A stretch of DNA of 64,000 nt from Endomychus coccineus (taxonomy: Eukaryota > Arthropoda > Insecta > Coleoptera > Endomychidae). The notes beneath the pieces are model-generated. The model had not been told where the DNA came from and did not search any database. It was given only the letters and a program-made list of their open reading frames with translations. The stretch is from contig OY294067.1 in assembly GCA_958510875.1 (NCBI GenBank), positions 59,160,039-59,224,038 on the forward strand. The letters run 5' to 3'. Shown one piece after another: positions 43,701 through 58,700 of the stretch (within the stretch, counting starts at the first letter, position 1; each line of letters starts with the position of its first letter). The translations under genes and the position numbers were made by a program.

Positions 43701-46700
43701 TATTAGAAAATTAGAGTTGAAACTAGATAAACTATTTAAAAAAAGACATATCCTAAACAGTTTATCGAAACACATATACCTAAAAATTTAATTTACATTT
43801 AAAATAGAATATATCTAGAAGCCAAGTGTACCTATTCAGTTTTTGTTTCATAATCGTCAATTTCAAATTGTACCACTGATCTATTAATCTTTTTTTGTTC
43901 ATTTTTGAGTTACTGAAGGCAGGAACTTTGTATTCACAGTTCTAATTATTATGGGTGTATCAATTAAACTTGAATAAAATAGCTATTGAAAGATTGATTT
44001 TCATTAATTTAATTCATTAAATATGACCAGTTTTACTAACAGATATTACAAAATACTGTAATAATGTAGTATTTTCTAATATCTGTTTGAAGAAGCTACG
44101 GTTTTAGGGAAACTAGTATTGTGAAAATCAAACTTTTAATAGTTATTTTGCTACGCTTATAATGAATTTGTATCATATAATGGCTGATTCTATTCAATTA
44201 ATTATATAATTTCAAACTGTTTGGAAGTTATTTATTAGTTTGGAATAGAGCAATATTTGTACAGTATTTGCAATTCTGTCTCGCCTAAATTCTGCCATAA
44301 GTGGTAGGTTGAAGTTGAAATAATGATGATGTATCAATAAATTTAGGTATAATTTTACTTACGAAGAACAATATTTTGGTTTTGTAAACAAGGACGCTGG
44401 ATAATCCAGTTGGAACAAGTGGGGTAGCCGACGGAGGTATTCGTAATATCCATTGTACGGCCCATTTTATTCCTTGTAATGGTACAGGCATCAATTCCAA
44501 TTTCATAATTTGTATAAAATCACGAAGAACATTTACAGGCACGTTTAACATTACACAAAATGTAAAAATAGAATTTGGTTTGTACGGAGGTGCTGATGCT
44601 CTGGTATCAAAAAACTTTTCTAAAATCTGCAAACAAAACGATGATTAAAATGAACAATCGTGCAAATAAAAGATTACCTGTAATTCTTCAGCTGTCCATA
44701 TGTCTTTGTGCTCTTGTAAAGGAGTAATTTTGATATATAGGCTTTGTAGGTGTTGGGGATTCAATCCAATACGACATTGGAACGTCTCAGCTACTTTGAA
44801 ATGAATTACACCTGGCTCTGTAGTAGGTATAGCCGTCAACTGAAGATAAAATACATTTTTTGAGTAATAATAAATTCGTTCTGATTACTATTGCATGGTT
44901 CGAACCGTTCAAGGATCACAACTGAAAGATATTTTTCTCTTGATGCTTTTTTACTAGTCATAACCTTATTGAGTTGTTTTGGATGATGGTTCTTCTCACC
45001 AACCAAACTATAATAATCTTTATTCACCTTAATAACATACAGTCGCGGAAATGAAGCACTGAAGTTCGAAAAAGTTGAACAGTAAGACGGATTTGAATAC
45101 GGTTTTGTGCATTCGATTCGTTAGAGCTTCAGGAAACTTTGTGACCTAAATTGATTTATAAGAAATTAAAAATATGCAATTTGCATAAATAATATGCATT
45201 TTTAATTGACCGTAAATACTAAATTCACAATTCGGTTATTAGTGATGAAAATAATTCCAAACTCGTTACTCGGGGGTTTTTGGGATCGCTTAACACGAAT
45301 ATCGCGACAGAATTGGTCTCCGAGGTACCTGGTGCCCAGGGTAAACGGTATCCCCGACGTCTCTTGGAGTTTTAGGGAAATTCGTTATATAAACAGTCCA
45401 AACTCGTTACTTGGGGGGGTTTTCGGGGTCGTTGAACACGAATATCGCGACAGAATTGGTCTACGAGGTACCTGGTGCCCAGGGTAAACGGTATCCTCGA
45501 TCTCGAGATCTAGCAGCCGGCGAAAATTCGGTCTGTGAGATGAATTGGTCATTGAACCGTCCTCTCACGATAAACCATAGTGCCATCGAGTTAATGTTCG
45601 CTCTGGCTCCTAGACTATTTTGCCAGCTGTTGGTTGCACGTCAGTTTAGAGTTAAAGATTACTCAGAGATATTTAACTTCATCCGCCAGCTAGATGTCCC
45701 CTTGGAGGGTTAGAGTTTAATGATCCGGGTATTTGAGTTGTTTATTACAATAGTGAAATTATTCAAGAAACTTACATAATTCTCGGTATGAATAAATCGC
45801 TGTATTTGTCTTCTTATGTACACACATCCAAGAAATCTTTCGAGTGGGGAAATTTCAGGTCCTGGCAAACCTTGAGGATGACATGAAGGACTACAGAGAG
45901 TCTCTAATGCTTCATGAGTGAGCAAAGTAGGTACTGCTCCCGCCCAGGATCTTTGCGGTAAAACTCTTGATAAATGGCTGCCTGTTCTGAGATCCGATTG
46001 GGGACTATGCATTATTGGATGTCCGCCTGGAGACAAGCCCTGTCTAGCAGGAGAAGGTCGGGGCATACTTGGAGAGCCTGGCCATGTTGATGCTGCAGGG
46101 GAGGTCATACTTTGTGATGATGGAAATGGACTACCTTCTGTATGTCCTGAAATTAAAATGAATATTAAATTATTACAAACTAATAGTATAGATAATCTAG
46201 CAACTCTTTTCTCAACCTTCAAGAATTCCAGTGAAAACAGAACAGTTGCATTGATATTTATTGCAAGTTTGAATTGATCTATATTTCTACAGTCCAATTT
46301 CGAAAACGGAAGAAAAAACATATTTTTTGAGGTTGTAGATTAGACTACGGATTTCATTTAGTCACCTTTATAAGATAGATGATTCATAATTTGCCATATT
46401 TAGTGGAAAACTCACTCCAAAGCTGTTACACAACATGAAATGTATCAAGAGTTATTTTATTAATTTACTTATGAATCCTACTGAAATGAAATCAATTTAA
46501 ATTTCCCTCTATACTTTATCTAAAGAAATTCGAAATTCTTCCATCAATAGTATCCACAAAAATTTAGAATTGCTCTTTACTCTTGTGCTCCAAAATCAAT
46601 TCGTTAAAAGCAGCACGTGTGTGTTAACTGTAATCTGTACAAACTAATAATATCCAGAGACTTCATTTTATGTTGAACTTGTGAGATTTGATTGAAACAT

Positions 46701-49700
46701 CTCTAGGCTACTTTACTTTAGTATTTTTTTCGATATCATGAATGAATTTGATTTCCACGATTTATTAAAATTGCACTGAATGCCAAAAACAATGGTTTAT
46801 TAGTAAGATCCTTGGAAAAATTAAGCTAGGATGAAATCAAAAAATCGATGGTGGAAGCCGTTACTTTATGGTAATTTATCATTTTGATCATATGAAAGAA
46901 TAACTACTTTCTTTTAATACCACTTTTATTAATAATAATGTGAAAACGTAACTAAAGTTTCAACACCGAAGTGCCATTATCAAACAAATAGAAAATTATG
47001 GAGAAATCAAAGAAACAGTTCAAGTATAAATAGAGTAGAGTAGAGTAGGGTTGAGATTAAGGGATCAACGGAAATTCCAAATGCAGGTAGATCCTAGGAA
47101 AGTACAGTATTACATAGTAAACATAGTAACAATTTGTGAATTAGTGTGATTATAATTTAATATTCTAAGAATTATTTTAAGAGCGGTTTGAAAGACACAT
47201 GAAAAGTGATATTTTCATGTGTCTTTCAAAGCGCTCTTAAAATAATTCTTAATAATAATAATCACACTAATTCACAAATTGTTACTATGTTTACTATGTA
47301 ATACTGTACTTTCCTAGGATCTACCTAAAACATAAACATAAAATTATAAAATCTGTTCTTTGGAACAAACAAGCCTGGAATTTTGTGCCTGATGCAACAA
47401 ATACTCTAATGATACTGCACTTACCCAAGATAAGAACTGCAAAAATATGGTGAGTAAAAGAAAAGGAATTCATCGAAATATCATACAGATGTTACCAATT
47501 ATACTAATTGAATAAGGGCAAATACTTATATCCAGCTGGTTATTAAGTTGTACTGTACGTATTTATTTCTAATGATTCCCAAAAATTCAATTTTGAACAT
47601 GTACCCTTCGAATGTAATATTTCTAAATCTGAATCAAATAAATGGCACTGTTATCGTGTTGTGATTCTGAACATGAAGCCATCACGCAGATTAAATATAA
47701 CAAAACTTTTCTCTCACTTATAAACTGAAACTACTTAAAACTGCTCCGTATTCGATGCAAACAAGCGAAAACAACAAGATAGCTCTTGAATAATTAGGGA
47801 GCGTTTTCAATATTTCAATAATTAATTACTAACTAATGGTCCTGTTTAGAGAGTTTACATGTAGGAATATACTTTTTGAGTGGTTTGATATACATTTTGC
47901 ATGAAAGAAAAATGAAACTTTTCGATTTAAAACATACCAGGATTGATATTAGTTACTTACCAGTTTGCATGAAGCTACTTGCGGGTGAATGCCCAGGCAT
48001 ATTTGCAGAAGCAGGTCCTGGTGAAGAATTGGAGAGCAATCCTCCGGGACTAGCTAACTGAGGCGAATTAGCCACTAGACCTGATCCTGGACTAGGATGA
48101 GGCATCGGACTAGGATTTATATTCGTTGGCAGCGACGTTGGAGAAGCAAGACTAAAAGATGTAGCTGGACTTGACCCGAAACTTGTATGAGTGTTCGGTT
48201 GAGCCATGCTCGTGTGTGGACTTGCTGGAGTATGAGGATTCGAACCCGACGGAGGAGTTAGAGGTGCATGGAATCTTAAGCCTGGTTCTCTTCCACCCAC
48301 TGGTGATTGTGGACCCCTAAGATGACCTGATGAAGTAACATTTAGAACATTCACCTTCTACAAGGTCTATAATATAAATTGAAGAAACCTTACCTAGAAA
48401 TCCTCCACATTCTACTTCCATTGATATAGGAGAAGGTGGATTGTCATCTTCAGATTGTGATCTCCTACGAAATACTGCAGTTTCATCTACATACTTGGAT
48501 AAGAAGGTTTTCAAACCCTGAGTGGGAGAGAACACATTAACAACATTACTTCTGTCGAAACGACTATAGGCACCATCTCTTAAAGATACCAGTCCTGAAC
48601 CTCGGATTCTCAGTTCCAAGCAGTACATGCCTTGATACGATAAACGGATCAGCGAACACGACTGAGGAATTATAGTGAAGGTTTGTACTGGCACTTGAGG
48701 TCTCTAGAAATGAGATAAATAGGTGAGCAATGGATAATTTACAAAATATTTTCTAATTTAAAACAATCTATCACTGAAGATCTACGATTTAGAATCCTCG
48801 TCATTCCTTCCTGATATTCATACTTTACTACTTACAGTATCATAGATAAGTTTTTGTTAAATATTTTATTCCAAAAGTTCTAATGTCCTAACATACACCG
48901 GGTTCCAGGATATACAAGAACTGAAGGAAATGAACAAGCGGACGCCCTTGCACGCAAGAGAGCTGAAACGTCGCTGATATGACCATCTGACTATAGGAAC
49001 ACGCAGTAAACATATCTTCAGAGTAGAAGACAAAGAACTCAGCACTAAACACTGGAGTCCTCTCTCATACTGAACATAGTAAGTCCAAGATCCTTCTAGA
49101 TAAATTTAGGTTATATGTAAATTCTTGGGATAATGAGTCACATTAACAGATATGTCTATTATAATTTCGCCTTTACGTACGTTACAGTCTCACGACCATC
49201 ATCAGAAGACTTTTAAAAACTAATTCACCAACTAAAACGCAGGATTTCTTAAACTATTGGTATTAGCACTGAGCGTCTTTATCGCATCAATTTCAATTGA
49301 AATGTCTACGTCGCAATAACGAACGAAACACAAATAATTGAAATTGTCATACAATTTGTATAATATATGGATATGTATTAGAAAACCACAAACCACTACA
49401 CAGTAACATTTCTATAGTTGAAGACGTCATAACTCGAGACCGAGGCAAAACGGTCTGAGAAATAAAATCCCTTTGCGCCAAGTAGGTACAATGTTAAACA
49501 GATGTGTTTAAAATTTTATGACTACGACGGAAAATGTCTTTGCTGCACCAAACTACTGATTTATTGAATCAGTAATTTGGTGCATCAAAGATCTTCAAAT
49601 ATAGAAACTTTATTGTGTACTGGTTTTCAAATACATATCCATATATTTTACACATCAATGTGTTACAATTTTAATTATTCGCGTTTCGTTCATTGTTGCG

Positions 49701-52700
49701 ACGTAGACATTTTAATTGAAATTAATGCGATAAAGAAGCTCAGTGCTAATACAATTAGTTTAAGAAGTCCCTCGTTTTAGTTGATATGAATTAGTTTTCA
49801 AACTTCTTCTTCCAAGACTTTACATATAATTCATACTTGGGTCAAGAATCATTATATGATAAATTTAGGCTATAGGTCTTGGAAAACATAATGAGAAACA
49901 GAAATTATGTGAAAATCAGATTATGATTCACGAAGGGACCCTGCAAATTCAACGGTCATATGACAAAAATTGGCTTAGTGAATGATGGGATGATGGGTAG
50001 ATTTTGCAGAGAAATGGAAAAAACACCAATATATCACTCACTCACTCCTCCGCAGAAGCAAATACTACGAGACATACGACATGACCATAGAGGAAATTAC
50101 ACCACTGAAGCCAGGAAAATCTTAGTCTTTTTACGGGATCTAAAGCTCACCAGCATCCTATACAACAACACCACCAACATTAATCACATGTCCTCATACA
50201 CCAGAAGACTCCGGACCACTTCCGTCGGGTGGAGTCTCTTGGTTCAGACGGATTCAAGGCGGAACCGGAATTTTTATCAGTTCACACCTTGGGTTGAACT
50301 TTCAGTTATCCTACACGCTCAGGCCACCGTTTTTCCAAGTCGAGGTCTGGGCAATCCGGACCTGGTGAATTTGAGATTAAACTAACAAGATAGGGGTGGA
50401 TTTATATCTGCACAGACAGCAGAGCGGCCTTAGGCCCGCTTCGTGCCAACATGACGGCTTCTAGGATTGTTTTGGAGTGCATGCTGAATCAGTTAGTGTC
50501 AATAAACTTCAGTTAGTGTGGGTATCCGAGGTGAAAGGAAATCAAGTGGCCGATGAAATGGTAAAACGGAGTTCGATAGAAACTCTTGGTCCTGATTCAA
50601 AGATCGGAATCTCATCGAACACAGGATTCTACGTCCTCAGTGGCTCGCGGAGTCGCCCAAACGCTAGAAAACCTTTCTCCCCATGAACAGAAAAGGCATA
50701 AAATTGGCGACAGGTCTTACCGACCTCCTGAACAGACATCTGTACTTACTGGGCATTTTTGATGACCCATGTTATAGTAGAAGCGGACTAAACTGCCTCT
50801 CACATCCTTGTAGAATGTCCAGTATTGGCTTTTCTTAGGCTAATGCACTCCGCCTGAGGCCATAAGACATAACAGTCTAGGCAGTTTTTTCGCCATTGGC
50901 GTTTGCCTCAGTTTGACTGAGTCTTATTCCAGTGAGCGTACAATGGACCAAATGAAGAGGTCTAAGTGACTAATCTAACCTAACATAGCAACAGTGAATA
51001 ACCCTTGATCAACTATTACCTTGGCTATCTCAAAGGACATTGATAAACAAAAAAGATATTCCTGAATGAAGTTAATATATTACAATATTAACAAGTACAA
51101 CTAAAAACACATAATGTGCTTAGAAATATTCTTAAATATTTTTTGTAATTCAATATTGGTCAGAGTATTAGGCGGGGAACTTATTTTAGTAGAATCTTGC
51201 TAGATTTGAATTATTCATCTATCCAATACATATAATTACTTGTTGTAAATGAAATACACATTCTCCATCATAAATTCCCTCTTGTTGCAATATGAAAGAA
51301 AATCTGAAAAAGTACTTACAACATTGTGAATTCCCAGTTGTGGTAAAATTGGCAGTTTGCTGATTGATATGAGTGGTTCATAGGTTTCATGTAACAGTTG
51401 AACAATTTGTGCCAAATTTCTATGTTCGTTCAAATAAGCTTCAAGTTGTTCTCTTATCAAAGAATGAGCATTTAGAGCATTATTAGTAGCACCAAACGCT
51501 AATTTAAATTCCTTTTGGGTACTGTTCCAGTAGATAGACACCAATGCGCCTTTATCAGGCCCATAGCACAACACCAGTTTGTTGTAATTGAAAGACTTCA
51601 CAACAAACATATTCGAAAAGAAACTGTACTTATCTACAAAAGGTATGTCACACATATGAGGTATTTATAATTAAATGTAACTTACCTGATTTTAAATAAT
51701 CACTCAATTCGTATACAATTGTATATAAATGAACAATTTGAGCCCAGTCACTTAGTAACAAATCAACAGCTCTTGTTGTGTTTGTTGTGCACATTTCATA
51801 TTGAAAGTAAACTGGTCTTCGAGATCCTGTAAACTCAAACAATTAATGAACATTTAACAGTAGTTAACATTTTTATTAGAAATATTTGTACCAATAAATT
51901 ATTTTATTGGGATACTTTCATCATATTAGAAACAATATAACATATATAAGCATACTTTGTTAAGAGTAATATGTTCAGCTTGGCGTACATGAAATTTAGA
52001 AAACTCAACTAATAAGTTGATTGATTGAAATGATAGTTTTGTCGTGTTGTTTTTACCTTGTTCTTTTGGGTGAATACTTGGTAATGGTGTAGAATAGAAA
52101 ACAAATTCAGACATCCAACTTTTGAACATCCCCTTACTCAATACTCTAATGGACGCTGAAAGTAAATGTTTTAGGAGAGAATACCATGCTTGAGTCTGAC
52201 CTATAGCTGTTGTTGGTGGCGGTAAATGTATTAGTTTCAAAACCAAACCAGTAGCGTTGCCTTCAATTTGAAGACCTTGATGGAAAATATTGCGAGATGT
52301 GAGCTGAAAATGGGAATTATAGGTTTTGGTTGACTTTTGTTTTTCTATTACATTTACATGTTTGAATAGTATCTGATTTAACAACTATAATTTATCCATA
52401 TAATCAAAATTTTGAATAATGTCGACGTACCTCATTACAGAATGTGACAAATGGCAACCTCTCATCACACATAGCAACAACATGTGCTAACTCTGCAATA
52501 AAATAAGCTGGCTGTTTAGATCTTCGTGATGTGGGCTCTGCTTTAATTCCAATCTTTCGCTTTAAATTTGAATAATCAGATTGATCTGCATCAATACAAC
52601 CTAAATAATTATAATCTAATTAGATAAAGTTTTATACACAATCTCTTGTTAGCTATTAAGAGATAATTCAAGATATTTCAAATTTTCTACTGGTTTAATA

Positions 52701-55700
52701 CTCTCTTGTCAATTTAAAGTAGTAATATTTTTTCGACCATTTAGACAGATAGAGTGAAAGTAAATTTTGGCTTAACGAGTCTTTTGTATATTCATTGTGT
52801 TTTGTACTTGTCTATGAACTTTGGCTCAGCTGTTTCCCGGTTCAACAGAATTCTCATTATTAGCTATTATGCAAAGGTAAGGTTTCTCTCGATCGACCTA
52901 GTCGTAGAAAGATGGAGTTAGAAAATCTTGGTTTCTCTAACAATTTGTCAATACGGTATCTATACGACGATAGAACGATCGACCAGTGACATCACAACCT
53001 ATTTGTTTCGATGATGAACCTGTTAGGTCGATATAGCTATTCAGACCTTTTGGTTGTTGTTGTTACAGTCAACAAGAGAAAAGCTTACCTTTGCATAATA
53101 GATAAAGCTCATTTTGGAAATACTTCTGGTTTCTACGAATAAACTTTCTTGATGATCTGACATCGATTCTTTAAAATATTAGATTATTGGTACGATTTGT
53201 AAGGCTAGTCGCCAATATTATATAATACTTGAATGTTCACACATTATCTATGATACTGTTGATTTTTTTTCCTAATACCTCAGTGTGTGCATATCTAATG
53301 CATATATTCCCTTAGTCAAATACCATCATACTTGTATCTATATTGATTTCGAGTCATGTATTTGGATTCGTATAGAAACAAGACCATAATATTGTGATTC
53401 TCCAGTATAGTGCCCAGATTAAATCGAGAATTCTGCAGCTTTCATGCTTAATTCTTGATGTAATGGCGGAAGTTTGTAATACCCCTGTGATCTCCACGCA
53501 TGTCGTTATCTGGTCTAAGCATGGTTGCATAACCTTAACTACCATAACAGGGTTGCATGTTTAAAGGAGGGATCCTTAAGTATAGGTTGTAGACCAAACC
53601 TGATTTTTGGCCACAAAGTATCATAAACTTGTATAATTATTACTGGGATAATTTCCACTTCCCTTATGCTTTGGTCATTATTTTGTTACCAGGTGGGTCT
53701 GGAACCTAGAATAACCTCCAAAGTTTTTTCTCATGGTAAAAGGAACTAAGTGTTATTAGGCATCAAGTCGAGCTATTGTGACGCGGAATCCATCCGGAAG
53801 ACAAGATTTTTCAAGATTAGCTGTCCGCGGAAGTATACTATCCAAGATAAGTGTTATTGACAGGTGCAGGGTCTGTTGTATGCACCTTCTAAACGTACTG
53901 ATGAATCAAGAATTCAAGGTTACTTAGAACTTTGGACAGACTGTCCACGAAGCTTAGGAGTAACAGGCGCAATGTCGACCACACCAACGGCTGCTATGGA
54001 GAAGCTGTTGGGGTTGGAACCACTGAACCTCGCCGTTCAGGCAGAGGCCATAAGAGGAGCGTATCGCTTCGATCTTATCGGCCAAGGAAAGGCTGATCAA
54101 AAAGGCCGAAGCATCCTCGGATTGCTTGGATCACCTGGGCCATTGGGGATGAGATCCGATAGGATCAAGGTTCACAGCACTTCCGTGCCTTTCATGATTA
54201 AAACCGTGAATGGGCGGGAGAACGCTGGGGGCAGTCCTCATATAATATCAGGGGACTCCATTTGGCTTACCGAGGGCACCAAGACGGAAAAAAGTACGGG
54301 TGCTGGAATAGTCGAGAAAACCGACCAAGAGGAAAGAATTTCTTTGAACCTAGGGACTTTTGCGACAGAATTCCAAGCAAAAATAGTTGCAATTACAACA
54401 TGTGCTCAAATTATGAGGGAGAGAGCCTATGAGAATAGACAAATCACAATCATAGTGAGCAACCCGACAGTGCTCAAGGCACTGGAGTCATACACAATCA
54501 CCTCACAATTGATTGCGTCAAAGAACTAACGGCACTAGTAATGAACCCCAATAGAGTAACACTCGTTTGGGAGTCTGAAGAAACCAAACGAGAAGGGACA
54601 GAAACTGCCGTCGCACTCGCTAAAGCGGGGGCGGAAAAACCACTGATTGGACCAGAGCCAACCTGTGGCATTTCTCATGCCACAGCGAAATCTGTAATCC
54701 AAAAATGGCTCGAGATAGAGCACCGTGCCTACTGGAGAGAACTGCTCCGCATGTCGCACTCCAAGCGACTGATGGGAGATCTCCAGCAGCAACGAGCAAA
54801 AAATCTGCTGACGTTCAGCAGACAAGAAATACGAAATCTTGTTGCATTCCTGACCGGACACGCCCCATGCAACAAACACCTCTACACGATGGGACTGGTA
54901 CATCAGCCCACTTGTAGGGGTTGCGGCGTGGAAGATGACACAGCACATGCATAGGTGTATGCATGTGCTGTGTCAGTGTACGGCATACGCGGAAGGTCGT
55001 CGGACATACCTCGGAGACGATAAGACTACACCCGAGGAAATCAGAAGTATCCCCTATATCAGGCTACTGAAATTCATAGAATACACCGGACTGAACAGGG
55101 GGTAGAAACAAGTGAGGGCACAATAGGACTATAATGACCGTAGTGCTGTGGGGCTCCGCTTAGGACGGAGAACCAACCTCACGGAGGAGGGGTTTTAGTC
55201 GGTAGGAATCCGGCACACCCCGGGGGCACGGAGCACCCGAGGCGTCTATGCATGATTTCCCCTCCTCTACGCAAAAAAAAAAAAAAAAAACTAAGTGTTA
55301 TTGACAGGTGCAGGGTCTGTTGTATGCACCTTCTAAGCGTACTGATGAATCAAGAATTCAAGGTACTGAGAACTTTGGACAGACAGTCCACGAACAACTC
55401 CTTTAACAAATGAGAGAGAACTCTGTGGTGAACATCCTCTTATCCTCTTACCACTCGGGCTGCCAGTCTTCCATCTAGCAGTGAGTAGCAGCAAGTATTT
55501 TAAATTCCGAAATTCTATGTGTCCTTTACATAAGAGTTACACGGGGTACTGTCTATGTGAAGAATACTATGTTTTCAATGCTCTCCCTGCCTGTTATATG
55601 AGCTAATGTTCATGTTGAAGAGAGTGAAGTGGTATTTAACAAGAGTTACTACAATCAATGCACAAATCATTATAGCCTATGTGCTTGTGAAGCAGTCAAA

Positions 55701-58700
55701 TATTGAATTTATGATCAAATTCAGGAGCAGTGATCGATATTATATAAAAGTATTTATTTGGGGTATTTACTTACTATCAATACTGGTGAATGGTCCATGG
55801 GTAGCAACAAACGTATCGAACTCAATTAATGTTTGAACCTTTAAATAAACTTTCGGTATTTCTGTTTCAATACTCTCATCATCTGGATTATCTTCAATGC
55901 TAGAATGCTTTACAACTACGATATAAAACGAAAAATCAACTTCACATGGGCTATTTGGCTTCTCTTTTAGTTCCACTATCTGAAATTAATATTTTTCAAA
56001 AAGGGATAGCCAAAAACTATTCATGTAATTCGACCAATAGTGCCCCTTATGAATGATTCTTCCTAATCGCGGGTCGAGGGTAAAATACTCCAGTGTGGAC
56101 AAGAACTTACAATATTGATTCATTTTAACGAGTTTAACACAACCTTCTGAAAGCAAGCTTAAAGTCCCTTTAGGTGAGCAGGCTAAAGCTGATATCTCTA
56201 ATTGGACTATAGTATACTGTCCACTGACAGTATTATCTCTCAGCCTGGAGGAGAATCTACAACACCAAGAATTCGATGTAACATGGTTCAAGCTTGTTAA
56301 TCACAAACAGACAAAACGTTTCTGTTGTCTTTATTTATCACCAAATAAACTAGCTCATGGCGACCTCAATGAAACTTGACTTCATGTAGCAGTTGAAATT
56401 TGTAGTCATGGACGATTTCAATGTTCACAACTCCGTTTCAAACTAGACAAATGACTCAGGACGATAGGCTGAGGCCTTCGCCTTTACGGATGGTCTCGAG
56501 CAGCTAATTATTAGGCCAATACGGATGCCCGATTATAACTATCATTATGCCAATACGCTTGACTTATTCCTCATTAACAATCCAGATCCCTATAAAGTAA
56601 AAGTTTTTGCACCATTGGGAAATTCTTCTCCACAGCCTGTCCCTATATCCAGTGGCGGCTGGTATTAAGCGCACAAGGGCACGTGCCCACCACCACCAAC
56701 GTGCCCATCCAACCATCAAGATGAACTCAGAAAGAAATTTGCATGTAATTCAGTGCATTATTTTATTCCGCACGTCAGGCGTATGCATTTATAACGCTCA
56801 AAACTATGTTCCGGAGAACGTTCTGAAGTGTACCTATTTCAAGTATGATTCGACTATCTTCACCATACGCGCGTGCACCGTCCGTCTGGGGCACAAAGCA
56901 TCGTATCTCCTGTAAACGTCTTGCCTTCGTAGTGTACAGTGTGTGAATTCAATTCGAAGACGTGAAGTCTGAAGTGAGCCTTTGTATTGGCGTTACTAGG
57001 CCATGATGAGACATTGACGTCGGAAAATCCAGGTATTTATGTAGGCTTAATCAACTTTGGAGCTGAATTAGACGCTGTGCTATGAAAGGTTCGGGTTCAC
57101 AAGTGTTTAAAGGCGTCTCAAAAACTAATTGCTAGATGCGATGTTGCAAATTTACAAGCAGGAAATATTAAAAGAAATTAAATCTGCATATTTCATTGCT
57201 TTGGAGGCCGATGAAACTAAACATCTCTAATCATCAGCAAATGGTTGTTATTATTCGATACGCGTTTAATGGACAAATTTTTGAACGCTTTTGGTCTTTT
57301 TTTAAGCCGGGTGCTGATGTATTATCAAAAATATTGCTGAATAAATTAAAAACTATTTTAAATTCTCCTTCTGGGTCTGATAACAATAAACTAAGCGCGT
57401 CCGTGATAAGACAAATGGAGTCCAACCCATTATCAAAAGAACATTTCCACATGCACATCATATTTTCGGTTACGCGCATCAATTCAATTCAATTATTCAA
57501 CGAGCGGCACAATGCAATAAAAAAGTTAACATTTTCTTTGCAAATTTGCACTCATTTGCAAGCTTTTTTTCTCGATCGCCAGAATGAACGGTAATTCTTG
57601 ATGAAATAGTCAACGTAGATTACCACGCGCTGTTCCTACACGCTGGATTTTCAAAAGTCGAACTGTGAACACTTTTTGAACACCAGGATTTTTCCAAAGA
57701 ATGTTAAGACAAAATAATTGACGAAGAATTCAGTTACTATTAGTGAAGCAAAGTGGTTTATTGAAACACTTCAATTGCCCGGAATTTCTCTAATAGTTCA
57801 AAATATTTCATTTCATCATGCCACATGTTGAAATAGTATTTAATCAGACACAAATGCGCGGAATTGACAGTACTCAACTGCAAAAGGCAATTGAACAATT
57901 CCAACAGCAAATTTTTCAAATTAGAAATTCTACTGTCAATGACAATCAAGAACGCAATAATGAAGAACCTGCTAGGAAAAGACAAAAAACGACAGCTGGA
58001 GATAACAGAGCTGTTATTGCAAAGGAAGTATCTGACACCATTTTAAGCCAAATTAGCGACCGATTTGATTTTAGGGATCACTTAAGTGCATTATTTGATT
58101 CTCAAAATTTTAAAACTTATAGACATGCATTTCCAGAAAAACATTTTGATGAAACTGAAATATTATCCTAGTTGGACAGTGTAAAATTAAAAAGTGAGCT
58201 TTCAGTAATTTATGAGCGCAATGACATGTGTGACGTACGTGGAATTTTGCCACGTTTAGTGTTTAAAACAGACAACAACCTAAAAAAGGTTTTGACGGAA
58301 ACATACAAAATGTTGGGATATTATTTGTACAACGCCCATGTCAACAGCAGAATGTGAACGATGTTTTTTCACCCTCAAACGCATTAAAACTTTTCTGAGA
58401 AGCACAATGTCAGAAGATCGACTGAACGCATTGGAAGTTCTATCAATAGAAAAGAAATTCGTCCAGTCTATCCCAGATTTTGACAACAGTCATAGACGTT
58501 TTTTCCAGCATGTAAAATATGTGCCCACCCTCTTTCATAGCTCACGAGCCGCCACTGCGTATATCAATCCATGATTCAATTCAACACCTCTATGTAAAGT
58601 TGGTCATTACAACTCAGCCGACTGGTATGGTCTTCGCACGTTTTTCTCCGAGTTTCCTTGGAGAAACGTATGTTTTGAATCGGAAGACTCAACGCAATGT

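Noticed and set aside
45918..46277. Plus-strand 119-residue open frame
   Set aside because: Opposite strand of the MED14 exon at 46146-45776.
54535..54948. Minus-strand open frame of 137 residues
   Set aside because: Shadow of the RNase H/zinc-knuckle region of the retrotransposon relic on the plus strand.
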